Notes: generated by a model not told the origin, from the sequence alone. A stretch of DNA of 64,000 nucleotides from Aeromicrobium sp. Root495 (GCF_001426755.1 NZ_LMFJ01000001.1:786734-850733), one strand, 5' to 3'; counted from the first letter of the stretch, positions 8,820-19,590 are shown. Translations and numbers: made by a program.

Positions 8820-8866
8820 ATGCGGATCGCGAACCTTCTCCTTCGTCGCCGCGTCGAGGTCCTCTA

Positions 8867-8867
<1 letters not shown>
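8820..8867 (+). CDS. leuL: leuA leader peptide, 15 residues
   Basis: The small ORF encodes MRIANLLLRRRVEVL, with four leucine codons in fifteen (CTT CTC CTT ... CTC). CTT is rare in this genome, and the cluster stands 70 bp before leuA, as expected of an attenuator peptide. Actinobacterial leuA genes are known to carry leucine-rich leader ORFs whose translation governs downstream expression. It is followed directly by a nested hairpin region (8867-8905). Confidence 0.7.
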
Positions 8868-10670
<1,803 letters not shown>

Positions 10671-10723
10671 CGCTCACCACCCAGTGGCGACGTCACCGAA
10701 TCGTCACCTCTGTACCGGCTGGA

Positions 10724-10733
10724 CGGTATACCG
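10724..10733. promoter_or_regulatory. Short palindrome upstream of the lysine-catabolic genes
   Basis: CGGTATACCG is a perfect 10-bp palindrome about 100 bp before the saccharopine-dehydrogenase-like gene. It is AT-rich at its centre against a GC-rich background and lies where an operator would be expected. A TTGACC at 10758-10763 could be a -35 element. No regulator gene is adjacent, so this is only a candidate site. Confidence 0.3.
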
Positions 10734-10829
10734 CCGAAGGCCGGTCCTCGCTACCGTTGACCTGACCCTGTGACCCGGGGCACATCGACGATCGTCCGGC
10801 GTGATCCGCCGGGCAGGTAGGAGGGACGG

Positions 10830-11909
10830 ATGAGCAGCATCCGGACAGTGGCGGTCTTCGGGCTCGGCAAGGTGGGCGAGCTCGTGGCGACGCTCCTCGC
10901 GCGGGCCGGCTTCGAGGTCGTGGGCTACGACGCCGCCCCGCGCGAGGGCCTCGCCTTCCGCGCGGAGTCGCTCGACGTCGGCGACGGCGAGGCCGTGCGC
11001 GCCGCGCTCAAGGGCGTCGACGCCGTGCTCTCGTGCCTGCCGTACCACCTCAACATCGCGGTGGCCGAGGGCGCGTACGACACCGGCGTGCACTACTTCG
11101 ACCTCACGGAGGACGTGCCCACCACCAACCGCGTCGTGGAGCTCTCCACCGCGCGGCCCGAGTCGGTCTTCGTGCCGCAGTGCGGTCTCGCGCCCGGCCT
11201 CATCGGCATCGTGGGCGCCTCGCTCGCGGAGGGCTTCGAGCAGATCCGCTCCATCGAGCTCAAGGTCGGCGCCCTGCCGCAGAACCCCACGGGCCTGCTC
11301 GGGTACGCGTTCAACTGGTCGGCCGAGGGCGTGGTCAACGAGTACCTCAACGACTGCGAGGTCCTGCGCTCCGGTCGCCGCCAGATGGTGCCGGCCATGA
11401 CGGAGAAGGAGCGGGTCTTCATCGGCGGCATCGAGCTGGAGGCCGCGCTCACGTCGGGCGGCCTCGGCACCATGTGCCCCACGTACGAGGGCCGCGTGCA
11501 GCGCCTCGACTACAAGACGCTGCGCTATCCCGGGCACTTCCGCCAGATGCACTTCCTGTTCGACGAGCTCAACCTGCGCGACCGCCGCGAGGACGTCGGC
11601 CGGATCCTCGTCGACGCCAAGCCGCCGGTCAACGACGACGTCGTCTACCTGCACGCCGCCGTGGAGGGCACGAAGGACGGCCAGCCGTTCCGCGAGAACT
11701 ACGTGCGGGGCTACAAGCCGCTCGAGATCGACGGCCGCACGTGGCGCGCCATCAGCTGGACCACGGCCGCGTCGGCGGTGAGCGTCGTGGAGCTCGTGGC
11801 GCAGGGCGTGCTCCCGAGCGCAGGCTTCGTGCGCCAGGAGGACATCCGCCTCGCCGACCTCTTCGACACCACCTCGGGCCGGCTCTTCGCCGACCATGGA
11901 AAGGTCTGA
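10830..11909 (+). CDS. Saccharopine dehydrogenase-family oxidoreductase (lysine catabolism)
   Basis: 359 residues with a strong ribosome site (AGGAGGG) before ATG 10830. The N-terminal Rossmann domain has VAVFGLGKVGELVATLLARAG, binding NAD(P). The catalytic-domain stretch QCGLAPGLIGIVGASLA is typical of the saccharopine dehydrogenase / lysine 6-dehydrogenase family. With the AmaB-type aldehyde dehydrogenase 3 bp downstream and HglS after it, it most likely produces 2-aminoadipate semialdehyde from lysine or saccharopine. Sequence alone does not separate lysine 6-dehydrogenase from saccharopine dehydrogenase; no lysine-ketoglutarate reductase gene is present nearby, which favours the former. 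Confidence 0.8.
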   Translation: MSSIRTVAVFGLGKVGELVATLLARAGFEVVGYDAAPREGLAFRAESLDVGDGEAVRAALKGVDAVLSCLPYHLNIAVAEGAYDTGVHYFDLTEDVPTTNRVVELSTARPESVFVPQCGLAPGLIGIVGASLAEGFEQIRSIELKVGALPQNPTGLLGYAFNWSAEGVVNEYLNDCEVLRSGRRQMVPAMTEKERVFIGGIELEAALTSGGLGTMCPTYEGRVQRLDYKTLRYPGHFRQMHFLFDELNLRDRREDVGRILVDAKPPVNDDVVYLHAAVEGTKDGQPFRENYVRGYKPLEIDGRTWRAISWTTAASAVSVVELVAQGVLPSAGFVRQEDIRLADLFDTTSGRLFADHGKV

Positions 11910-11912
11910 ACC

Positions 11913-13424
11913 ATGACGACGGACACCGTGAAGCAGCAGACCCGCGAGATCCTGGCGAGGGTCGGCGCGGGCGACCCCTTCGACCCCGAGGGCGACCTCG
12001 TGAGCCGCTCGCCCATCGACGGCCAGGAGATCGGGCGCCTGCGCTCGCACTCCGCGGCCGACGTCTCCGCCGTCGTGGGGGAGGCCCACGAAGCCTTCCT
12101 CCAGTGGCGCAGCGTGCCGGCACCCGTGCGCGGTGCTCTCGTGCGAGAGCTCGGTGAGCTCCTGCGCAAGCACAAGGACGACCTCGGCGCGCTCGTCTCG
12201 GTCGAGGCCGGGAAGATCGTCTCCGAGGGTCTCGGCGAGGTGCAGGAGATGATCGACATCTGCGACCTCGCGGTCGGCCTCTCGCGCCAGCTGCACGGGC
12301 TCACGATCGCCACGGAGCGTCCGGGTCACCGGATGATGGAGCAGTGGCACCCCTTGGGTGTCGTCGCCGTCATCTCGGCCTTCAACTTCCCGGTGGCGGT
12401 GTGGTCGTGGAACGCGGCGCTCGCCTTCGTGTGCGGCGACGCCGTGGTGTGGAAGCCGTCGGAGAAGACGGTCCTCACCGCGCTCGCCTGCCAGGCGCTG
12501 CTCGAGGAGGCGGCCCGGCGCGTCGGCGCCCCCGCCGGTCTCTCGCAGGTCGTCGTCGGGGCACGCGAGGTGGGGGAGGCGCTCGTCGACGACCCGCGCG
12601 TGCCGCTCGTGTCGGCCACCGGCTCCACCCGCATGGGCAAGGAGGTCGCGCCGCGCGTGGCCGCCAGGCTCGGTCGCTCGCTGCTCGAGCTGGGCGGCAA
12701 CAACGCCGCCGTCGTGGCACCGTCGGCCGACCTCGACCTGGCCGTGCGCGGCATCGTGTTCTCCGCCGTCGGAACCGCTGGGCAGCGGTGCACGTCGCTG
12801 CGTCGGATCATCGTGCACGAGTCCGTCAAGGACGAGCTCGTGCAGCGTCTCGCGGCGGCCTACGAGACGCTGCCCATCGGGTCGCCGCTCGACCCGAGCA
12901 CCCTCGTGGGGCCGCTCATCGACGCCGCGGCGGCCGACGCGTTCGAGGCTGCCGTCGCGCAGGCACAGGCCGACGGTGGCACCGTCGTGACGGGCGGCAC
13001 GCGGGCCGAGGTGGCCATCGGCGGCCAGTACGTCCACCCGGCCGTCATCACGATGCCCGGCCAGACCGACATCGTGAAGGCCGAGACGTTCGCGCCCATC
13101 CTCTACGTGCTGGGGTACGAGACGTTCGACGAGGCCATGGCGCTCCACAACGACGTGGCTCAGGGCCTGAGCTCCTCCATCTTCACGCTCGACGTCCGTG
13201 AGGCCGAGACCTTCGTGTCGGCCGTCGGCTCGGACTGCGGCATCGCCAACGTGAACATCGGTCCCTCGGGTGCCGAGATCGGCGGAGCGTTCGGCGGCGA
13301 GAAGGAGACCGGCGGAGGCCGCGAGTCCGGGTCCGACGCGTGGCGCAGCTACATGCGCCGGGCCACCAACACGGTCAACTACTCCACCGAGCTCCCCCTC
13401 GCCCAGGGCGTGGAGTTCGGGTGA
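11913..13424 (+). CDS. amaB: L-aminoadipate-semialdehyde / piperideine-6-carboxylate dehydrogenase
   Basis: 503 residues, start 3 bp after the preceding stop. The aldehyde dehydrogenase active site is seen in LLELGGNNAAVVAP (general base Glu) and SAVGTAGQRCTSLRRI (nucleophilic Cys). The C-terminal IGPSGAEIGGAFGGEKETGG and SGSDAWRSYMRR match the ALDH7/antiquitin-AmaB group, which oxidises 2-aminoadipate-6-semialdehyde (or its cyclic form) to 2-aminoadipate. It sits between a saccharopine-dehydrogenase-like gene and hglS, giving most of the lysine to 2-hydroxyglutarate route; the aminotransferase step is not encoded here. Confidence 0.88.
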   Translation: MTTDTVKQQTREILARVGAGDPFDPEGDLVSRSPIDGQEIGRLRSHSAADVSAVVGEAHEAFLQWRSVPAPVRGALVRELGELLRKHKDDLGALVSVEAGKIVSEGLGEVQEMIDICDLAVGLSRQLHGLTIATERPGHRMMEQWHPLGVVAVISAFNFPVAVWSWNAALAFVCGDAVVWKPSEKTVLTALACQALLEEAARRVGAPAGLSQVVVGAREVGEALVDDPRVPLVSATGSTRMGKEVAPRVAARLGRSLLELGGNNAAVVAPSADLDLAVRGIVFSAVGTAGQRCTSLRRIIVHESVKDELVQRLAAAYETLPIGSPLDPSTLVGPLIDAAAADAFEAAVAQAQADGGTVVTGGTRAEVAIGGQYVHPAVITMPGQTDIVKAETFAPILYVLGYETFDEAMALHNDVAQGLSSSIFTLDVREAETFVSAVGSDCGIANVNIGPSGAEIGGAFGGEKETGGGRESGSDAWRSYMRRATNTVNYSTELPLAQGVEFG

Positions 13425-13434
13425 CCCGCCCCCC

Positions 13435-13522
13435 GAGCGGTGGATCTTCCACCGAAAGCGCCTCCGTCCGCCTCGGCGGTGGATCCGCCACCGTATGAGC
13501 GCTCATACGGTGGAGGAAGCAC
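13435..13522. repeat. GGTGGATC-type palindromic repeat (family A, copy 1), overlapping the hglS start
   Basis: The element starts GAGCGGTGGATCTTCCACCG, then has GGCGGTGGATCCGCCACCGT and its near-complement ACGGTGGAGGAAGCACCGCC around a short loop. At the centre (13488-13513) lies a perfect 26-bp palindrome with half-site CCACCGTATGAGC; the ATG in it is the apparent hglS start. The order of parts matches the second copy at 54345-54475, but the outer right arm is missing, as though the gene had replaced it. Confidence 0.8.
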
Positions 13523-14739
13523 CGCCCGGCGGGGTCGGGCCGACGGAGCTCAGGGCTCGTTTCGCCCGCGCACTGTCCGAGCTCTACGGCCGTGAGGTCC
13601 CGGCCTACCGGACGCTCGTCGAGGTGTGCGAGGAGATCAACGCCGAGGTGCTGGCCGAGAGAGGCGCCGACGCCGAGCGCCTCGGCAGCATCGGGCGGGT
13701 CACGGCCGAGCGGCACGGGGCCATCCGCGTCGGCACGCCCGATGAGCTCGCCCAGGTGGCGCGGGTCTTCGGGGCATGCGGCATGGAGCCGGTCGGCTTC
13801 TACGACCTGCGCGAGGCCACCCCACCCGTCCCGGTGATCTCCACGGCGTTCCGGCCGGTCGACCGCGCGGAGCTGGCCGAGAACCCGTTCCGGGTCTTCA
13901 CGTCGCTCCTGGTCGTCGACGACCGGCGGTTCTTCGACGCCGAGACCGAGGCGGAGCTCCGGGAGTTCCTCGGCGCCAGGACGCTCTTCCCCGACGAGCT
14001 GCTGGACCTGGCCGACGCGATGGCCAGCGAGCACGAGCTCCACCTCGACGACGCGGAGCGCTTCCTCGAGCTGGCCACGGCCGCCTTCGCGCTCTCCCCG
14101 GAGCCCGTCGACCGCGCCTGGTACGAGCGGCTCGAGGCCATCAGCAGCGTCGCGGCCGACATCGGCGGTGTCGCGAGCACTCACATCAACCACCTCACGC
14201 CCCGCGTGCTCGACATCGACGAGCTCTACCGACGCATGAGCGAGCGCGGCATCGAGATGATCGACCGCATCCAGGGCCCGGCGCGCCGGCCGGACGGAGC
14301 ACCCGACGTCCTGCTCCGGCAGACGTCGTTCCGCGCGCTCGCCGAGCCCAGGGCGTTCCGCGAGGCCGACGGCTCGGTGGTCGAAGGTCACCTGCGCGTG
14401 CGGTTCGGCGAGGTGGAGGCGCGCGGCGTGGCCCTCACCCCGAAGGGCCGGGCCCTCTACGACGGGCAAGGCACGGAGGCGTTCCCGCTCACCGACGAGG
14501 AGCTGCACGCCGCCGACCTCGCCTACTACCGCGAGCAGGACGGCCGCCTGAGCCCCATCGTCTACGAGGACTTCCTGCCGCGCTCCGCCGCCGGCATCTT
14601 CGCGTCCAACCTCACGAGCGAGGGCAGCGCCGACGCCACGCAGCGCGCCGCCGTCCGCGACGCCTCGTGGCTGCAGGACGTCATGGGCGTGAGGCTCCAC
14701 GACCCGTACGACCTGTACGCCTCCGAGCGCAACGGCTGA
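13495..14739 (+). CDS. hglS: 2-oxoadipate dioxygenase/decarboxylase (DUF1338, HglS/YdcJ family)
   Basis: 414 residues from ATG 13495; a GTG at 13510 is the only close alternative. HglS converts 2-oxoadipate to D-2-hydroxyglutarate in lysine breakdown, using Fe(II). The family pattern is clear: ELRARFARALSELYGREVPAY at the start, AERHGAIRVGTPDEL (metal-ligand His near 74), ASTHINHLTPRVLDID (second His near 225), and YEDFLPRSAAGIFASNL at the C-terminus. The first twelve codons lie inside a palindromic repeat and look non-native; real family similarity starts around residue 17. No clear ribosome site precedes the ATG, and the hairpin would cover it. Confidence 0.88.
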   Translation: MSAHTVEEAPPGGVGPTELRARFARALSELYGREVPAYRTLVEVCEEINAEVLAERGADAERLGSIGRVTAERHGAIRVGTPDELAQVARVFGACGMEPVGFYDLREATPPVPVISTAFRPVDRAELAENPFRVFTSLLVVDDRRFFDAETEAELREFLGARTLFPDELLDLADAMASEHELHLDDAERFLELATAAFALSPEPVDRAWYERLEAISSVAADIGGVASTHINHLTPRVLDIDELYRRMSERGIEMIDRIQGPARRPDGAPDVLLRQTSFRALAEPRAFREADGSVVEGHLRVRFGEVEARGVALTPKGRALYDGQGTEAFPLTDEELHAADLAYYREQDGRLSPIVYEDFLPRSAAGIFASNLTSEGSADATQRAAVRDASWLQDVMGVRLHDPYDLYASERNG

Positions 14740-14794
14740 GCCCCGGCCGGGGTGTCGAGGGGTGGGGGTTCACCCGGACCGGCAGAATGGACGG

Positions 14795-15523
14795 GTGAGC
14801 CTCTACCGCGACTCAGCCATCGTGCTGCGCACCCACAAGCTGGGTGAGGCCGACCGCATCATCACGCTGCTGGGTCGCGAGCGGGGTGTCGTGCGGGCCG
14901 CAGCCCGTGGCGTGCGCAAGACGTCGTCGCGCTTCGGTGGTCGGCTCGAGCCGTTCATGCACGTCGATCTCCAGCTCGCCGAGGGCAAGTCGCTCGACAG
15001 CATCACCCAGGCCGTCACGCTCGACGCCTTCGCCCGCGACCTCGGCTCCAGCTATCCGGCGTACACCGCCGGCACCGTGATGCTCGAGACCGCCGAGCGG
15101 CTCGTGCACGACGACGGCGAGCCCGCCGTGCAGCAGTACCAGCTCCTCGTGGGTGCCCTGCGGGCGCTCACCACGAGCGGCCGCACCCCGGGCTCCCTCC
15201 TCGACTCCTACCAGCTCCGCGCGCTCGCCATCGCCGGCTACGCACCCAGCTTCGATGCGTGTGCGCGCTGCGGCGAGGCCGGCCCGCACCGCAGCTTCCA
15301 CGCGCCGTCGGGCGGCATGCTGTGCGACGGCTGCCGCATGCCGGGCTCGGCCGTCCCGTCGCCGTTCACCGTCTCGCTGCTCTCGGCGCTGCTCACCGGC
15401 GACTGGCCCGTCGTGGCCCAGGCCGACGAGCGCTCGCAGCGCGAGGCCACCGCCATCATCAGCGCCTATCTCTCGTGGCACCTGGAGCGAGGGCTGCGCT
15501 CCCTCGGTCACGTCGACCGATGA
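14795..15523 (+). CDS. recO: DNA repair protein RecO
   Basis: 242 residues from GTG 14795. RecO helps load RecA on SSB-coated single-stranded DNA in the RecFOR pathway. The N-terminal OB fold reads [21 protein letters not shown] and [23 protein letters not shown]. The C-terminal zinc site is seen as CARCGEAG about 26 residues before CDGCRMPG. The gene overlaps uppS by 4 bp (ATGA), the usual actinobacterial recO-uppS pair. Confidence 0.94.
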   Translation: MSLYRDSAIVLRTHKLGEADRIITLLGRERGVVRAAARGVRKTSSRFGGRLEPFMHVDLQLAEGKSLDSITQAVTLDAFARDLGSSYPAYTAGTVMLETAERLVHDDGEPAVQQYQLLVGALRALTTSGRTPGSLLDSYQLRALAIAGYAPSFDACARCGEAGPHRSFHAPSGGMLCDGCRMPGSAVPSPFTVSLLSALLTGDWPVVAQADERSQREATAIISAYLSWHLERGLRSLGHVDR

Positions 15524-16314
15524 GCCGCGCAGGTCGGCCCGCCACGTTCCGGGCCCGCGAGCCGCGCGTGCCCGAGCCGCACCCGTCCGGGGCCACGGCT
15601 CCTCAGCTCCCGCCCGAGCTCGTGCCGCGCCACGTGGCCGTGGTCATGGACGGCAACGGACGCTGGGCCAAGGCGCGAGGACTCCCGCGCACCGAGGGCC
15701 ACAAGCGCGGCGAGTTCGCGCTGCTCGACGTCGTGAAGGGCGCCATCGAGCTGGGCATCGAGGCCGTGAGCGTCTACGCCTTCTCCACCGAGAACTGGAA
15801 GCGCTCGCCCGAGGAGGTGCGCTTCCTCATGGGCTTCAACCGCGACGTCGTGCACCGTCGGCGCGACGAGATGCACGACCTCGGCGTGCGGGTGCGCTGG
15901 GCCGGGCGGCCCAAGCGGCTGTGGCGCAGCGTCATCAACGAGCTCGAGTACGCCGAGCAGCTCACCAAGAACAACTCCACGTTGTCGCTCACGATGTGCG
16001 TCAACTACGGCGGTCGGGCCGAGATCGCCGACGCCGCCGCGGCGCTCGCCCGCGACGTCCGCGACGGCAAGGTCGATCCCGACCGCATCACCGAGCGCAC
16101 CTTCGCGCGCTACCTCGACGAGCCCGACCTCCCCGACGTCGACCTGTTCTGGCGCACGTCGGGCGAGCACCGCACCAGCAACTTCCTGCCCTGGCAGTCC
16201 GCGTACGCCGAGATGGTCTTCTCCGACATCGCGTGGCCCGACGTCGACCGGCTGGCCCTGTGGGCCGCCGTCGAGGAGTACGCCCGCCGCAGCCGCAGGT
16301 TCGGCAGTGCATGA
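15520..16314 (+). CDS. uppS: Isoprenyl transferase (undecaprenyl/decaprenyl diphosphate synthase)
   Basis: 264 residues, start overlapping the recO stop. The cis-prenyltransferase signature is present: [24 protein letters not shown] (catalytic Asp of the P-loop), [13 protein letters not shown], and the C-terminal [21 protein letters not shown]. It makes the polyprenyl carrier lipid for cell-wall synthesis from IPP and an allylic primer. The first 35 residues are a basic Pro/Arg-rich extension, common in actinobacterial homologues. Confidence 0.95.
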   Translation: MSRAGRPATFRAREPRVPEPHPSGATAPQLPPELVPRHVAVVMDGNGRWAKARGLPRTEGHKRGEFALLDVVKGAIELGIEAVSVYAFSTENWKRSPEEVRFLMGFNRDVVHRRRDEMHDLGVRVRWAGRPKRLWRSVINELEYAEQLTKNNSTLSLTMCVNYGGRAEIADAAAALARDVRDGKVDPDRITERTFARYLDEPDLPDVDLFWRTSGEHRTSNFLPWQSAYAEMVFSDIAWPDVDRLALWAAVEEYARRSRRFGSA

Positions 16315-16324
16315 TGGGGCGGTC

Positions 16325-16777
16325 ATGAAGCGCACAGACCGTCCCCGCCGGATGCTCACCGACTGGACCGCCTCCTCCGGGGTCGCGGGGGAGGGCCTGG
16401 CCGCCCTGCTCGTCGGTCTCGACGACCTGGGTCCCGAGGCCTACCACCTGGCCACGCTGGGCTACGAGGTCCTCGTGCTCGGCCCGGGCGAGGACCAGGC
16501 TCACGTCCACCACGTCGACGTCGCCCCGGCCGACCTTCCCGAGGCATGGCACACGCGCTTCGCGCTCGTCGTCACGTTCGACGTCGAGGCGGTGCCGCAC
16601 CTCTCGCCGTGCCTGGCCGACGGCGGCCTGCTCGTCACCGTCGGAGACGCCGACGCCTGGCCCGGTCCCGACGCCCTCGGCCCCGGTCTCACCGAGGTGG
16701 TCGTGGAGCAGGGCCCCGACCCCGAGGACCCCATGACCCAGCGCTTCCGCGCCGTGGTCGCCCGCCTCGCCCCCTGA
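16325..16777 (+). CDS. Hypothetical protein
   Basis: 150 residues starting 10 bp after uppS and likely in the same transcript. The middle alternates hydrophobic strands (YEVLVLGPGEDQ, FALVVTFDVEAVPHL, GGLLVTVGDAD) in a way that recalls part of a Rossmann/methyltransferase-like fold, but no SAM-binding glycine motif is present. It is rich in Asp, Pro and His. I do not recognise the family. Confidence 0.55.
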   Translation: MKRTDRPRRMLTDWTASSGVAGEGLAALLVGLDDLGPEAYHLATLGYEVLVLGPGEDQAHVHHVDVAPADLPEAWHTRFALVVTFDVEAVPHLSPCLADGGLLVTVGDADAWPGPDALGPGLTEVVVEQGPDPEDPMTQRFRAVVARLAP

Positions 16778-16793
16778 CCCCCACCCCCTCCGC

Positions 16794-16848
16794 GAGTGGC
16801 GCAGATTGGCACTCTTGAGACGGCGTGTCGTGCCAATCTGCGCCACTC
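16794..16848. repeat. Long perfect inverted repeat (family C)
   Basis: GAGTGGCGCAGATTGGCAC (16794-16812) is repeated as its exact complement at 16830-16848, leaving a 17-base loop. A partial third arm (GCGCCGCTCGG) follows. It lies between co-oriented genes and could end the recO-uppS transcript, though there is no T tract. Confidence 0.75.
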
Positions 16849-16913
16849 GGGACCCGGTTTGCGCCGCTCGGGGCGCCCTGAGCCGCATACGCCCAGGCCG
16901 ATAGGGTCGGAGC

Positions 16914-17696
16914 ATGCGTGTTGCGAGGTTTGCGGGGGACGACGACCCCCAGTTCGGTGTCATCGGCGAGGAGGACGGCGTCCCCACGATCGCGGTCCTG
17001 AAGGGCGACCCGCTCTACGCGGGCTTCGAGCTGGTGGGTCAGAAGATCCCCCTCGACGACGTCCGTCTGCTGGCTCCCGTGATCCCGCGGAGCAAGGTCG
17101 TGTGCGTGGGCAAGAACTACGTGAAGCACGCCGCCGAGATGGGTGGCGAGGTGCCCACCGAGCCCCTCATCTTCCTCAAGCCCAACACGAGCGTCATCGG
17201 GCCGGGCGAGCCGATCTTCTACCCCGACCAGACCGAGAACCTGCACTTCGAGGGCGAGCTCGCCGTCGTCATCGGGCGCATCTGCAAGGACATCTCGGTC
17301 GAGGACGCGTCCAAGGTCATCTTCGGGTACACGATCGCCAACGACGTCACGGCGCGCGACCTCCAGGCCAAGGACGGCCAGTGGGCCCGCGCCAAGGGCT
17401 TCGACACGTTCTGCCCCCTCGGCCCCTGGATCGAGACCAACCTCGACCCCGCGGCCCTGCGCGTCACCACCGAGCTGAACGGTGACCCGCGCCAGGACGG
17501 CAGCACGTCGGACATGGTCTTCTCCGTGGCCGACGTCATCGCCTACGTCTCCAGCTTCATGACGCTGCTGCCCGGCGACGTCATCCTCACCGGAACGCCC
17601 GACGGCGTCGGCCCGATGCTCCCCGGAGACTCGGTCAGCATCACCGTCGAGGGCATCGGCACGCTCACGAACCAGGTGGTCTCCGCCCATGACTGA
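16914..17696 (+). CDS. Fumarylacetoacetate hydrolase-family protein
   Basis: 260 residues. The FAH fold is evident from [38 protein letters not shown], the metal ligands in [13 protein letters not shown] (E.E) and [11 protein letters not shown], and the C-terminal [17 protein letters not shown]. Members hydrolyse or decarboxylate beta-diketo acids (2-hydroxyhepta-2,4-dienedioate isomerase, oxaloacetate decarboxylase, acylpyruvase). The substrate cannot be told here. It overlaps gltX by 8 bp, an arrangement common in related actinobacteria. Confidence 0.9.
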   Translation: MRVARFAGDDDPQFGVIGEEDGVPTIAVLKGDPLYAGFELVGQKIPLDDVRLLAPVIPRSKVVCVGKNYVKHAAEMGGEVPTEPLIFLKPNTSVIGPGEPIFYPDQTENLHFEGELAVVIGRICKDISVEDASKVIFGYTIANDVTARDLQAKDGQWARAKGFDTFCPLGPWIETNLDPAALRVTTELNGDPRQDGSTSDMVFSVADVIAYVSSFMTLLPGDVILTGTPDGVGPMLPGDSVSITVEGIGTLTNQVVSAHD

Positions 17697-19194
17697 TGCA
17701 CCCACGAAGCCCGTCGTCGCTCGCTTCTGCCCGTCGCCCACCGGCAACCCGCACGTCGGCATGGCCCGCACGGCGCTCTTCAGCTGGGCGTTCGCCCGCC
17801 ACCACGGCGGCACGTTCGTGTTCCGCATCGAGGACACCGACGCCAGCCGCGACAACCAGGAGTCGTACGACCTCCTCGTCGACGTCATGCGGTGGCTGGG
17901 CCTCGACTGGGACCAGGGCGTCGAGGTGGGTGGCCCCGACGGGCCGTACCGCCAGAGCGAGCGCATGGACATCTACGCCGACGTCGCGCAGAAGCTGCTC
18001 GACGCCGGCCTGGCCTACAAGGCCTACGACTCCGCCGAGGAGCTGGAGGAGCGCCGCGACGCGGCCCGCGCCGCCGGACTCCCCAGCGGCTACGACGGAC
18101 TCCACCGGGACCTCACGCCCGAGCAGCAGGCGGCGTACGAGGCGGAGGGGCGCCAGCCCGTCATCCGCTTCAAGATGCCGCTGAAGGACTGGACCTTCGA
18201 CGACCTCGTGCGGGGCGAGATCACGTTCGGCTCCGAGAACGTGCAGGACTTCGTCATCGTCCGGGCCAACGGGCAGCCGCTCTACACGCTCACCAACCCC
18301 ACCGACGACGCCCTCATGGGCATCACGCACGTGCTGCGCGGCGAGGACCTCCTGAGCTCCACGCCGCGCCAGATCGCGCTGTACGAGGCGTTCGCGCAGA
18401 TCGGTGTCGGCGACGGCACCACGCCGCAGTTCGGCCACCTCCCGTACGTGATGGGTGCCGGCAACAAGAAGCTCTCCAAGCGCGACCCCGAGTCCAACCT
18501 GCTCGGCTACCGCGACCAGGGCTTCCTGCCCGAGGGCCTGCTCAACTACCTCGCGCTGCTCGGCTGGTCGCTGCCCGCAGTCGAGGGCGTCGAGCGAGAC
18601 GTGTTCAGCCTGGCCGACATGGTCGAGGCCTTCGAGATCTCGCGCGTCAACCCCAACCCGGCCCGCTTCGACCTGCAGAAGTGCACCGCCATCAACGGCG
18701 ACCACATCCGTCTGCTGAGCGGAGCCGAGCTGCAGGAGCGCCTCGTCCCGTCCTTCCAGTCCGCCGGGCTCGTGAGCGACCCGCCCACGGCCGACGAGAC
18801 GTCGCTCCTGGCCGCAGCCGTGCCGCTCGTCCACGAGCGCATGGCGCTGCTCAACGAGGCCGTCGACATGCTGCGGTTCCTGTTCGTCGACGAGGCCGAC
18901 TTCGTCATCGACGAGGCCGACCGCGCCAAGCAGCTCGACGACAAGGGGCTCGAGGTGGCCCGCGCCGCTCGCGAGGCGCTGGGAGCGATCCCCGAGACCG
19001 CCGAGTGGTCCACCCCCACGATCGAGGGGGCACTCCGGGCCTCGCTCATCGACGGGCTGGGTCTCAAGCCGCGTCTCGCCTTCGGCCCGGTCCGCGTGGC
19101 CGTCACGGGCAGCCGCATCTCACCGCCGCTCTTCGAGTCCATCGAGCTCCTGGGTCGCCGCCGCACCTTCGCCCGCCTCGACGCCGCCCTCTGA
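17689..19194 (+). CDS. gltX: Glutamyl-tRNA synthetase
   Basis: 501 residues. Class I signature motifs are present: [19 protein letters not shown] (HIGH-like) and [14 protein letters not shown] (KMSKR-like). [16 protein letters not shown] is the conserved substrate-binding region. It charges tRNA-Glu; most actinobacteria lack glutaminyl-tRNA synthetase, so it probably also mis-charges tRNA-Gln for amidation by GatCAB. Both tRNA types follow directly downstream. Confidence 0.96.
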   Translation: MTDAPTKPVVARFCPSPTGNPHVGMARTALFSWAFARHHGGTFVFRIEDTDASRDNQESYDLLVDVMRWLGLDWDQGVEVGGPDGPYRQSERMDIYADVAQKLLDAGLAYKAYDSAEELEERRDAARAAGLPSGYDGLHRDLTPEQQAAYEAEGRQPVIRFKMPLKDWTFDDLVRGEITFGSENVQDFVIVRANGQPLYTLTNPTDDALMGITHVLRGEDLLSSTPRQIALYEAFAQIGVGDGTTPQFGHLPYVMGAGNKKLSKRDPESNLLGYRDQGFLPEGLLNYLALLGWSLPAVEGVERDVFSLADMVEAFEISRVNPNPARFDLQKCTAINGDHIRLLSGAELQERLVPSFQSAGLVSDPPTADETSLLAAAVPLVHERMALLNEAVDMLRFLFVDEADFVIDEADRAKQLDDKGLEVARAAREALGAIPETAEWSTPTIEGALRASLIDGLGLKPRLAFGPVRVAVTGSRISPPLFESIELLGRRRTFARLDAAL

Positions 19195-19200
19195 CACGCG

Positions 19201-19229
19201 TCCGACGAGCCCGGTTTGGGCTCGTCGGA
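19201..19229 (+). terminator. gltX terminator hairpin
   Basis: TCCGACGAGCCC pairs perfectly with GGGCTCGTCGGA across a 5-base loop, 7 bp after the gltX stop. There is no T run, which is usual in GC-rich actinobacteria. Confidence 0.75.
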
Positions 19230-19239
19230 CTGCGTCCGG

Positions 19240-19245
19240 TAGAGT
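19240..19245 (+). promoter_or_regulatory. Likely -10 box of the tRNA operon
   Basis: TAGAGT stands between the gltX terminator and the first tRNA gene, 50 bp upstream of it. A -35 element is not clear. Confidence 0.4.
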
Positions 19246-19294
19246 GTCACCTCGGTTCGGAAGCCGTTCTCGCGAACGGAATTCGATACCCCCA

Positions 19295-19366
19295 TGGGGT
19301 ATGGTGTAATTGGCAACACGGCTGATTCTGGTTCAGTTGTTCTAGGTTCGAGTCCTAGTACCCCAG
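19295..19366 (+). tRNA. tRNA-Gln (CTG)
   Basis: A 72-base cloverleaf. The acceptor stem is TGGGGTA / TACCCCA, the anticodon loop TTCTGGT gives anticodon CTG, the T loop is TTCGAGT, and the discriminator is G. CCA is not encoded. It is first of three tRNA genes behind gltX. Confidence 0.92.
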
Positions 19367-19395
19367 CGAAGGTCGGGCGTCAGCCCGGTCAGCAC

Positions 19396-19468
19396 GCCCC
19401 GTTGGTCTAGCGGTTATGACGCCGCCCTCTCAAGGCGGAGATCGCCGGTTCGAATCCGGTACGGGGTA
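19396..19468 (+). tRNA. tRNA-Glu (CTC), first copy
   Basis: A 73-base cloverleaf with acceptor GCCCCGT / ACGGGGT (first pair G-T), anticodon stem CCGCC / GGCGG and loop CTCTCAA, so anticodon CTC. The T arm is GCCGG-TTCGAAT-CCGGT. CCA is not encoded. Confidence 0.9.
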
Positions 19469-19511
19469 CGAAACTGTCTTTGGTACGGTTTCTTCGGTTC
19501 TCGGAACCGTT

Positions 19512-19584
19512 GGCCCCGTTGTGTAGCGGCCTAGCACGTCGCCCTCTCAAGGCGGTAGCGCGGGTTCGAATCCCGTCGGGGCTA
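19512..19584 (+). tRNA. tRNA-Glu (CTC), second copy
   Basis: A 73-base cloverleaf with the same anticodon CTC. The anticodon arm and loop match the first copy, but the acceptor (GGCCCCG / CGGGGCT), D arm and T stem (GCGGG / CCCGT) differ, so this is not a fresh duplication. CCA is not encoded. Confidence 0.9.
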
Positions 19585-19590
19585 CCGAGT

